Source: Coturnix japonica (lineage: Eukaryota; Chordata; Aves; Galliformes; Phasianidae). Taken from it: DNA of 64,000 nucleotides. The notes below the pieces were generated by a model. That model was not told the origin of the DNA. It ran no database searches and saw only the letters and a program-made list of their open reading frames with translations. The stretch lies in NCBI RefSeq assembly GCF_001577835.2, contig NC_029516.1, forward strand, positions 160,563,911 through 160,627,910, read 5' to 3'. The first letter of the stretch is position 1. The number at the start of each line of letters is the position of its first letter. Below, in pieces: positions 55,132 to 64,000 of this stretch. Made by a program: the position numbers and the translations under genes.

Positions 55132-56488
55132 CAAATGTTTTCTATACTTTAAAGGAATAGATGCAGTGTGACCATGCTTTACCCACTTGGCCCACAGCAG
55201 AAGGACCTAAAACTGCGCGAAGGAAAGAACGAGGAAGATGACTTTGCTGAAGAACTGGGAGAGGATTTGCTTCCAGAATAATGCGTGGTCCCTCAGATCT
55301 TTTCTTCTAAATTTTTAGCCATGAAGAATGCCTCTTTTGAGATAGGTTTTGTCAGGTTTAATGAAATATTGTTTGAACACTTTATGTTTTGGTTACAAAT
55401 ATTACATTTTGGATTTGAAGATACGGTGATGTTTTACGATGGTATTTGCTTCTTCTTAGAACTGCAAAAAGCAAACTAATCAATCAATAAGACGGGCAGT
55501 TGGAGGGCGGGTTCCATTGAGCATCCACAGCGTCCACCTGCCATGGGTGATGTGGAGCAGGTCACAGGGTGACAGGTGGAACACCCCTGCAAGGTATATA
55601 GGCCGCCGTCAGTAGAGCCGCAGTTGCAGTGAGGGCAGCCCAGAGCAGAGCGGACAGCCCGGAGAGCGAGCAGCCAGCAGCGAGGAGCTGAAGTAGAGAA
55701 GGGAGGGAAACGGCGGGGCTGCAGTGAGAAGGGGTCTGGGGGAGCAGGGGCGAGGGAGAAGAATGGGGGAAGCAGAGCCCAGGTGAGAAGGATGGGGAGA
55801 AGCAGGGCTGAAGTGAGAAGAGATTAGGGAGAGAGGAGGTGGACTATGGGCACGTGTGGAACACACTTGAGTGAGTCCAGGCGTTCTTGACTCCTTCGGC
55901 ATCACCGTGAGCGCGGGTGGTGGGAGGAGGGTTTGGTTGTTTTCTAGGCCAGGAACGGACAGGCATGGAAACGGATGCTCTGGTGTACAGCCCTGCAGCT
56001 GTCAGTGCGTGAGGAGAGCGTGCTCGGCCCTCGTGCTCTGTGACAGGTCTCCGGGTACTGTCCTCAATAAGCCTGATTCGTAGATCGGTTGCTTGGTGGC
56101 CTCTCCTTTGTGCGGTCCCTTTTGACATCGAAGCGTCTTTACACGTGTGTTGCCTGTGTGTGGTGTGTTGCGCTTGTAGCCGGGACAAGCGTCCCCTGAA
56201 TCCGCAGGAGACCAAACTTGCTTGATTTTGAACCTTCCCGTATCGAAGAATCTCTGCATGACAGCAATGAGCTCTGAGGTACGAACGCAGCGCCCTATGA
56301 AAGCCTCGTGAGCCACGCCATGTGCTCATCCCAGCGGCGCGGATGCGGGAGGCCATGAGGCCGGGGCACCCCGTGCTGCTCGTACAGCCCGCAGCGTGGG
56401 CTCAGCCGTTGCCAGGGGCACAACGGGACGGTTTTCAGCCGAGGCGTCAGGGCGGGGAGCACGTCAGCGCCTCGGCTGTTTTCTCTGA
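54887..56488 (+). repeat. Direct duplication, unit B (about 1.60 kb)
   Basis: Partner of 51281-52941. The middle part (about 55040-56330) differs from unit A by many one- or two-base length changes, while the CR1 part before it and the final 150 bases are close to identical to unit A. Such a pattern fits either a decayed copy or a stretch of low-quality consensus. Confidence 0.92.
55132..56130 (+). mobile_element. LTR-like fossil element (unit B copy)
   Basis: Same order as the unit A element: AT-rich part, TATATA near 55595, GC-rich leader, the roughly 32-base minisatellite, then the region equivalent to the poly(A) signal near 56066. Clearly more damaged than copy A, with dozens of small differences. 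No coding sequence. Confidence 0.5.
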
Positions 56489-56654
56489 GAAACAATAGTT
56501 TCTCAAACAAACATCTTTAGTTTTGATGCTTTGCGTGTGATTGAGCAACAGTTCATACATACATGTGACTATGCACCACGAGGTGAAGTTCCACCTTATA
56601 CCCAGAAACACATCCCAAGGGAGCACAGATCAATACAAACAAGGTGTGTCAGAA
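56489..56654. other. Gap between duplication and FDX1 3' end
   Basis: About 165 bases with no recognised feature. On the minus strand it contains the GT-rich stretch expected just after the FDX1 cleavage site. Confidence 0.5.
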
Positions 56655-56671
56655 AGTGGTATAAAATAAGA

Positions 56672-56677
56672 TTTATT
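56672..56677 (-). terminator. Candidate distal FDX1 poly(A) signal (AATAAA)
   Basis: Canonical hexamer on the minus strand. Downstream (lower coordinates) lies a CACCTTGTTTGTATTGATCT stretch that is GT-rich, as expected for cleavage and polyadenylation. Confidence 0.55.
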
Positions 56678-57917
56678 TGCAAATCACTTTGACAAAAAGG
56701 ACACAAGTATATCTGAGATGGTGGGGATTCCACACCTGTTCTTCTGTCTTTTGACACTTATATTTATATGAACCATGGAATTCTTCCAAAATTCAAAAGG
56801 ATTTCGAAGGTGTTTTTTTCCCCCCATTTGTCTTGTCCTGCTGTTCCCCCCATTGGCATACTTAGAGGAGACTCCAACTCATTATAGTAAGAAGCAGCAC
56901 ATATAAACCAAGCTTGTTCTGTTGTGTTTTAAGGAAAACTTGGACAGCAGACTTTTCACTTTTGTTCAGGGCAGCATTAAGCACTTCAAGATTCCATGCA
57001 GGAGAAGAGCTCAGTGCTGCAGTAACACAGAGAGCCCCGCAATCAAACACGCCCCACCCTGAAACGTCACATCTCTACTGAAACTTCAGGTCCTTTCTCC
57101 TGTAAGACGCAGCACATCTGGTTATGACCCGAGTTCTCTCTCTTGGAAGTTGAGCTGTGTCTCATGTAAAAATGATAAAAGTTTGGTATTTAATAAGAAG
57201 TGCAGTGTATAAATGAACCTGGGATAAAGGCAATACAGACAGCGAGCTTATGTGATTGTGGAAGGGTAACCTCTAAATTACAGCTGCTCACAGCAGTTCC
57301 AAAGGAAGACAGCAGCATCTTCAGAACACTTCTCCAACCAACCTCAATCTCTCCAGCTTTCAATAAGTCAGGAAATTTCAACTCTGAAGTTGTACTTCTA
57401 ATTCGATGAGATACAAAGCTCATTTCCAACTCCTTAATGCTCTCTGAGCAGATCTCGCACATGAAGCATACCTTGCTTTAGGGGAAAGTCCAAAGTGAGC
57501 ACCACAAAGCAAAGGAATGTCTGCTCAGAGAGGAAAGCAAGGACCGCAAGCCTTTTTATCCCCTCAAAACAGCTCTAGAAAATATTTCTTTTTCTAACAG
57601 GGACTTCCTGTCCCCCCCACTTTTATGAAGTGCAAAATAATTCCAATACTCGACACTGGAAAAATAGTTTGTGTTTTTTTCCTCTCCATAAATACAATGC
57701 AAGAAAAGATGCCCAGGCATCATTGTCACCAGTTCAAATAAGGCATTAATGAATGCATTAAAGCATTCAAATGTAAATAAACATGTTACATGCATAATAA
57801 GCCCTAAATCTTAAAATAATGTTATAAAAGTAATAAGTGCTGTATTAGTGACAGCCACTGCATTTAGTTATCTTGGCAACAATGAGCAGGTAAACCAATG
57901 CAAGTCTTAGACATTAC

Positions 57918-57923
57918 TTTATT
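57918..57923 (-). terminator. Candidate proximal FDX1 poly(A) signal (AATAAA)
   Basis: Canonical hexamer on the minus strand about 780 bases after the FDX1 stop. Use of both this and the distal signal would give two mRNA lengths. Confidence 0.35.
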
Positions 57924-58704
57924 TTAGCCTACTTTAGAACAACTAAAATAAGACCCAACTGAGTTTTCTTAGCCATCAATCTACATCAATCTCTTTTTCA
58001 ACCTCAGTTCAGCCATCCAACTTCAGAGAATGGTAAGAGTCTGCATTTACTTCCTGTTTCATACAGCTCCAAGCCTTTACCCGAAGCCCTTTTCAACCTC
58101 CACAGTTGCGACATACTGCAACAACCAAATTGCATGTGCCCAGTTCTGTACTGGCCCCTCGTTTTTATGGTTTTAACAATATTTTCATGAGATGGGATTT
58201 GCCACATCTCTAGTAAGTTACAAAAACTGGAAAACAACTACCAGAAAATCCACTACTTGCAAAGGAAGTATCATATTCACTAAGAAAGTAAATTAGTTCT
58301 GAGCATAAATCTTTAAGAGCAACACATGAAAAAGCCCTTCTGCAATCTCACAAGACCAGCTATCAGATCTAGGCCTCACACCTCGCAATGCCCAGGGGGT
58401 CTGCAAGTCTTGTACAAGTGATTCAGTTTTCAGTCATCAAGAAAGGTTTTGGCAGAGAAAAATTATATGAAACCTGTAATACAGTTGTTAACATTTATAG
58501 TCCAGTGATCATTTAGAAGTATTATTGCATCCGAAGCGTAAAAATATAGGAGGTTCTATAAAGAAAAATTAAAATAGCGTTAATCTAGTACTGATAGTCA
58601 TATAAAATAACTCACAATTATGTAAGTTTCCATATTTAATTACACATTTAAAAATAAGTTATAAAAATAATTAAGCTTCTTTGAAACTCCTACGATGTTT
58701 TCTT

Positions 58705-58819
58705 TTAGGAGTTTTTACTCAAATCTACTGATTGTCTGGCATCAGCAACAGCTTCTGGTACTCGAACAGTCATATTATCCATTGACTTCTTCAAGCAGAT
58801 CTGGCAGCCTAAACGCGAT
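58705..58819 (-). CDS. FDX1: FDX1 (adrenodoxin) last coding exon
   Basis: On the minus strand the acceptor TTTCCTTACAG precedes 58819. The exon completes an Arg codon and encodes 37 residues, beginning [20 protein letters not shown] and ending SVDLSKNS before TAA. It matches human adrenodoxin ([22 protein letters not shown] as I recall it), including the split Arg codon. The first Cys of LGCQICL is the fourth ligand of the [2Fe-2S] cluster; the other three lie in the preceding exon, outside the window. FDX1 is a mitochondrial matrix ferredoxin that passes electrons from ferredoxin reductase to P450 enzymes such as CYP11A1. It also acts in protein lipoylation and copper-induced cell death in mammals. 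It is not the paralogue FDX2, whose C-terminus differs. Confidence 0.96.
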
Positions 58820-59484
58820 CTGTAAGGAAATAATATTGGTTTTAGTTCTAGCCAACTGTACACCTACCAGTATTTACAGCCCCACTTCCCCAACATTCAG
58901 CCAACCCAAACACTTTATGGTCCAGAAAGTGACCTCCTACTACTGCATGGTCATAACCAAGAGAAGCAGCTTGTGTGAACACAAATATATGTCATATCAA
59001 TCATAGTCATAGACTTACATCCTTAACTTGGGATGTTTATGTTGGGAAGTTTAACCTGAGTACTTCCCACTTGCTGAGGAAACGTACAAATGGTGACCCT
59101 TCCATTTTCAGTGACTTACTAATAGTTCAGCCAAAGGTAGGGACAGACACTTGATCTGCCACAGAACACTCAGCATCTCTGCAGAGACCAAGGCAATCGG
59201 ATGGAAAGCTTCAGTAAAAGCAAAGACTAACTTACCCACAGCCTTAAGTCAGCTGAAGAAAACTGAGCACACATTTGTACAACTCACCTGGCAGCTCTGG
59301 TTGATTTAACTTTTATAGCTTCCCAACAAGGTACAACCCGAGTGAGAAGAGATTAGGAACTTTTGGGTCACTTGTATCTTTCAAAAAGCTCATAACCAAG
59401 TCAAACATTTTGGATTTTTACAGAATTTCTACCTGGAGTTCTGTGTTTTTCCTTAGATATTTACAGGACAAAGTATCTATTCCA

Positions 59485-59625
59485 TGGAATTATAGAATCA
59501 CAAGGTTAGAAAGGACCTATAAGATCATCTAGTCCAACCATCCTCCCTTTACCATACCTACCTCCCTTGCCATACCTATTTATCTCCTCTTAACACAGTT
59601 AGCACTTAAACAGGTATCTAAGAAG
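59485..59625 (-). mobile_element. CR1 LINE 3' end
   Basis: GGAATTATAGAATCACAAGG and GACCTATAAGATCATCTAGT are the reversed CR1 3' end. The distal boundary is approximate. Confidence 0.8.
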
Positions 59626-60859
59626 AAATATCTTCCTATGACTGAAATTAACAAAAGAAACACCTCTGTGGTAAGGTAATGGAGAGCATGCATGAGCTGC
59701 CACATGGGGTACATTAACTACCTCATTACATGCACAAATTATAGCTTCATCAACTTCTATCGTCTCAAATTCCATCTCTTCACAACTCGCTCACTGCGAG
59801 CTTAACACGTTTGCCAGCAATTACACACATGAAAGAAGCCTGCCAACTTTTTAGCAGTTCATAAACAAAGACAATTACAGCTGAGGATCGTTGGATTTTT
59901 TACAAGAAAGTGGATGATGATACTCCATGAAAAACAGGAACATATTCTGAAAAGCATCTTTATGGTCCTAAAAATTCACCCACCCAACCAAAACTTTATG
60001 ATCACAGAAACAAGCAAACACAGCTTGTGTGCATTGGATGAGGCAGCAGATTTAAACAGCTTCTTAAAATCATTTTTAATCTCAATAGTCACCACTGAAT
60101 TAATCCTCTCTTCCATTTTTGCTTCTTCAGTCCAGCACGGTGCAGCTGGACTGTTTTAACATCAGAGCTCAAAGCTCATTCCTTGCAAAAGGAATTCAGT
60201 TAATTCAACCTATACGCCCTGATATTTAAGTACTGAATCCATAAACTTCAGCAAGGATGGGCAATATCCCATGTCACCAGTTGAAAAATAATTTCATCAG
60301 TATACAAATGTAGGCATAGAAATCATTTAAGAAGTACCGTTACATAAATACGAACACGTAACACTTTCAAGCACACAGTGATCAACTACTGAAGTTTCCA
60401 ACTCAGTGCTAGATACAAAAGTGATGTTAATGACTGTATACATCAGCTTCTAATTATTAGAACATATGCATAAAGTATCTTACCAGAAAATTTCAACTAA
60501 TGAATACTACAGAACAGTAGCTTTAAAAATTAAATCGCAAAGTACATCTCTACTATAGAGATCTGTTTGCAAGGCTTAAATTGATTGAAATTTGTTTCTC
60601 AAAAACAGCCAATGCTAATTGCACGTGTACTCTGTAGCACAACAATACATTTAACCTCATCTGCAATAGCAGGCTCAGGACAAAGAAGTGCTATGTGGCA
60701 GTACAAATAACTACATAAAGCTAACTAACACCTTCAGTAAGAAAGCACCTTTTCCTATACAAATCCTTCTGCAGTGCTTGACATGGACCTCTAACCCAAT
60801 TCTTCCCTCCCCTGACAGCCTAAGAAGGTTGGGCCCCCCAAAAGAATGACTTGCCAACT

Positions 60860-61372
60860 CCTTCCAATGGAAGCCATTCAAGCCTTCACATCTGGAGTAT
60901 TATGCCCAGTTCTGGGCTCCCCAGTTCAGGAATGACTGAGAACTCCTAGAAAGACCAGTGGAGCACCACACAGATGACTAGGGGCCTACAGCATTCCTCT
61001 AAGGACAGGCTGAGACCTGGACTGTTCAGCCTGGGGAAGAGAATATAGAAGGGATTTTATCAATGCTTATAAATATCTACAGGGAAGGTGCCAAGTGGAC
61101 AGGCTGTTCTATTTTCAGTGGTGCTCAACAACAAGACAAGGGGCAACAAGTACAAACTGGAGCACAGGAAGTTCTGTATAACATGAGGAAGAACTTCTAA
61201 AGTGACAGAGCACTGGGACAGGCTGCCCAGAGACATTGTGGAGTCTCCTCTGCAGATATTTAAGACCCACACAGACACTTTCCTATGTAACCTACTGTAA
61301 GAAATGTGCTTTGGCATGGGGGTTTGACTAGGTGATCTCCAGAGGTCCCTTCCAGCCCTATGATTTTGTGAT
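60860..61372 (+). mobile_element. CR1 LINE fragment (510 bases)
   Basis: CATCTGGAGTATTATGCCCA, CAGTTCTGGGCTCCCCAGTT, AAGGACAGGCTGAGACCTGG and the 3' end GAGGTCCCTTCCAGCCCTAT GATTTTGTGAT identify a plus-strand CR1, antisense to FDX1. Confidence 0.9.
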
Positions 61373-62675
61373 CTATTAACAACAAATTCAATTCCTGTCA
61401 GTCAATTGGAAAAGATTCCCCAAGGTTGTTTTTTTACCCCTCCCAGAAACACAGTACTATATACGAACTTTGTCATCTTAGTCTTCATCTTTTTTTTTTC
61501 CCCAGGTATTTCATAGATATGGTCAATGTACAAAATCTAGCACACATGAGTTTCAGATCCCACTTGACCACCTACATTTACAAGACAGAAAAGTACTTCT
61601 ATCCTGTTGAAAAACATTATTTTTGACCAACTAACGGCTCTCTGCTCTTACCCTGCAGCAATCCAGAACTCAGTAAAGGACTTTGGAAGCCAAGTACCTT
61701 CTGGAAGTATGAAGTAACCTTCATGTTCTGTGATCCATTTATGAACTCCCATATCTGTTACTTCTGTCTAACTAAGCTCTGTTGAATTCTTTCCTTACTA
61801 CTATTTAGCAAAAGCTAAAAAAGCCAACAGGCAATAGACACAAGCCTAATGAACCCAGTATGGAACTAACTGTTCTCTATAGTCAATAATGATATTTTAA
61901 TGGTTAACTTGCTACCTTCCATTCCTATAGTTTGGAAGCTGGTTAAGTTAACTAATCAAATCTCATGAAGCAATGTCATATGAGTTCCTTTAGAACTCCT
62001 GGATGAATACCACCTACCCTTTCCATTTGTTACTACTGATTTATTTGTAATACTACTTCTTCCACAGACACATAAGAGAGATCTTTCAAGAAAGCTTTCA
62101 GCGCAAGGAGATCCTGTAAAAGCTCCAGAGAAAACAATGCAAAAAACATCTGCTGTTACATTATCTCTTTGCATTTTAAGTGCAGCATCTGCATCATCTA
62201 TTAGTTCCTCATGCAGATGACCTTTTTGCTTCTGATAAGAACAAACAGCCTGCTGAAAAGTAGACAAGTATTTGTTTGGCTTTTATCTCAGTATTTTTTA
62301 AACATTTAATTTGCCAGGGTTTGCTTTTCTTCCCTCTCATCTTATTATGTTGAATAACCCCTATTATTCTGAAGCATTATTCTAAAAACAAACAAGTTTG
62401 CTTTAGCCTTTTTAATCAGCCCCTCATTTTAAGACATATTAATACTCACAACAGCTGCTAGTTGAAACTTCTCCAGTTCCAGAGTCAGTGACAAGAAAAA
62501 ACTTTAACTTAAACTTTTACTGCAATGCTCTGCCCTAACATAACACCAACCTGTAGTAAACCAGAGGATCACTTCAGCACTCACTTGTTCTGAAAGCTGT
62601 TCTTTCACACATGAAAGATTTCTGGCCATAGAAATGACTCTATGACAGGAAAAACCAACAAAACACCAAAGTCTT

Positions 62676-63045
62676 CACAGAATCACAGAATTGTAGGGGT
62701 TGGAAGGGACCTCTAGAGATCATTGAGTCCAACCCCCCTGCCAAAGCAGGCTCCCTACACCACGTCACACAGGTCGGCGTCCAGGCGGGTCTTAAATATC
62801 TCCAGAGAAGGAGACTCCACAACCCCCCTGGGCAGCCTGTTCCAGTGCTCCGTCACCCGCACCATAAAGAAGTTCTTCTGCACATTCGTGCGGAACTTCC
62901 TATGCTGTACTTTCATCCCATTACCCCTAGTCCTATCCCCACACACTACTGAAAAGAGACCAGACTCACCACTATGGCTCCCACACCTCAGGTATTTATA
63001 AAGCTGGATCAAGTCCCCTCTCAGCCTTCTTTTCTCAAGGCTAAA
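62676..63045 (-). mobile_element. CR1 LINE fragment
   Basis: The minus strand reads KYLRCGSHSGESGLFSVVCG, RTRGNGMKVQHRKFRTNVQK and VTEHWNRLPRGVVESPSLEI, all the CR1 ORF2 end. The 3' end has TTGGACTCAATGATCTCTAG and the ATTCTGTG tail. It is among the best preserved copies here. Confidence 0.93.
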
Positions 63046-63704
63046 GGTCTTCAGAAGGTCTAAAACTTAGTTTCTCTCAAAATTCTTTGGATTAAACTAA
63101 TACTGGGATTAAACAGAGAACTCTGGCTTCCTACTGCTTTTCAGTTCTTCAATTAAAAAAACAAAACAAAAAACTTGTTTTAAGCCTTTAATTAAAAGAT
63201 GGACAGAGAAAAATAGAAGCTGCAACAGGCTTCTTAGCTTGACTTCTTTGCCTTCTCAATCTCCTAAAAAGATAAGATTTGGCTGAAATGAGAAAAAAAA
63301 AGTGCACTGTCATGCAGAACAAATTTCTACAAGATTCCAGTGTTACTGGCAAAAGGAGATAAAAAGCTTAATTCAAAATACCTCCTTGCAGACACACTGA
63401 AAAATTAATACTGTACAGGCCAGTTCTAGCCCTCTGAGATGACTGGAAAGACTCACAGAAGCTTCAAGAAGCACTTCCTTTGAAACCTGAAGGAAAGAGC
63501 TAATAAACCTCACTCAGTACAACTACCTATACCTCACGTGGCTACATTCTCTGAGACAGGCTATGTGTACAGCAGCAGGCAGCCCACTAGGAACAGGTGT
63601 GTGAAACGAAATGCTCTGAAATGAGAATGTTATGAGGCATGTGACAGTGGGGAGGATAAAGAACAGAAGAGTAAAACACTCTGACATGAGTGGAGACAAA
63701 GCCA

Positions 63705-63918
63705 TGTAGAACATCTCAGCCTGGAGAAAAGAAGGCTCAAGAGAGATCTTATCAATAGATACAAATGCTTGAGAAGCTGTGGAGTCTCCTCTTCGGAGAT
63801 ATTCAAAAGCTTCCTGGACGTGGTCCTGGGTACCCTCGTTCTGGGTAGCTCTGCTTGAGCAGGGGCTGGACCAGAGGAGCCCAAAGATGCCTTCCAACTT
63901 TGATAATTCTACTGTTCT
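63705..63918 (+). mobile_element. CR1 LINE 3' end
   Basis: CTCAGCCTGGAGAAAAGAAG, GAGTCTCCTCTTCGGAGATA, GACGTGGTCCTGGGTACCCT and CTTCCAACTTTGATAATTCT identify a CR1 tail in plus orientation. Confidence 0.87.
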
Positions 63919-64000
63919 GCAAAAGGAGGGTCTGATACAAACTAAGATACTAATGTAAACACATCCATAAAACAAATTAACTAACTGCTGATTGATAGGA

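Larger units (their letters stand above)
56655..58704 (-). other. FDX1: FDX1 3' UTR (end inferred)
   Basis: Follows the FDX1 stop on the minus strand. AATAAA at 56672-56677 (minus) is followed by a cleavage-like region and a GT-rich stretch, giving a UTR of about 2.0 kb. A proximal AATAAA at 57918-57923 would give about 0.8 kb. The human FDX1 mRNA also has a long 3' UTR. The open frames in this stretch (for example 57190-57462) look like chance. Confidence 0.65.
58820..64000 (-). other. FDX1 last intron (incomplete)
   Basis: I searched the minus strand for the previous exon (CEGTLACSTCHLIF and DEENDMLDLAYGL patterns) and did not find it, so this intron is at least 5.2 kb. It holds four CR1 fragments. 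The rest is AT-rich with no other gene recognised. A 103-residue open frame (61956-62267, minus) has no family match. Confidence 0.75.

Noticed and set aside
51281-56488. Reading units A and B as the two LTRs of one provirus
   Set aside because: The repeat includes a CR1 tail outside the LTR-like part, and no retroviral coding sequence lies between the copies.
59700-59820. Minus-strand run reading SCEEMEFETIEVDEAIICA, considered as a missed FDX1 exon
   Set aside because: It lacks the cluster cysteine pattern and any similarity to the ferredoxin exon, and it is not bounded by good splice sites.
61956-62267. 103-residue minus-strand open frame inside the FDX1 intron
   Set aside because: I compared it with FDX1 exon patterns and found no match, and I recognise no other family; no clear acceptor/donor pair.

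Overview
The window looks like avian nuclear DNA, most likely galliform and chicken-like. The reasons are two vertebrate genes in a conserved head-on arrangement, about thirty truncated CR1 retroposons (many ending in the ATTCTRTG-type tail), and retroviral LTR fossils. The species itself cannot be proved from this sequence.

Left part (1 to about 39,050): the + strand carries thirteen coding exons, including the last one, of a Rho GTPase-activating protein that I identify as ARHGAP20 (RA-RhoGAP). The exons join in frame with GT-AG boundaries and encode 863 residues after the first partial codon: a PH domain (exons at 7519-16735), a Ras-association domain (19456-24481), a RhoGAP domain with an intact arginine finger (28588-34899), and a long disordered, serine-rich tail in one 1,064-base exon (36993-38056). 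The amino terminus and promoter lie upstream of the window. The introns hold no other gene I can support. They are dotted with CR1 fragments, most in the same orientation as the gene.

Middle (about 39,050 to 56,640): an intergenic region with CR1 fragments up to 51.1 kb, then a nested repeat block at 51.28-56.49 kb. The block has a roughly 1.6 kb unit present twice in direct orientation (51,281-52,941 and 54,887-56,488). Each copy consists of a CR1 3' end followed by a GC-rich LTR-like segment with a TATA box, a five-unit minisatellite and a poly(A) signal region. Between the copies lie a second, minus-strand LTR-like segment and a clean solo LTR (53,954-54,448) with inverted TGTCA/TGACA ends and a perfect 5-bp target duplication. 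The LTR elements are fossils and no retroviral coding region is visible.

Right part (about 56,650 to 64,000): the - strand carries the last coding exon of FDX1 (adrenodoxin, 58705-58819), a roughly 2 kb 3' UTR, and the last intron running off the window. FDX1 and ARHGAP20 face each other 3' end to 3' end, as I recall for the human 11q22-q23 locus. The two proteins are not known to act together: FDX1 is a mitochondrial electron carrier and ARHGAP20 acts on Rho/Rap signalling.

I found no RNA gene, CRISPR array or prokaryote-like system. The most unusual stretch is the duplicated LTR/CR1 block. Its second copy differs from the first by many small length changes in the middle but is nearly identical at its 3' end, which may mark low-quality assembly.
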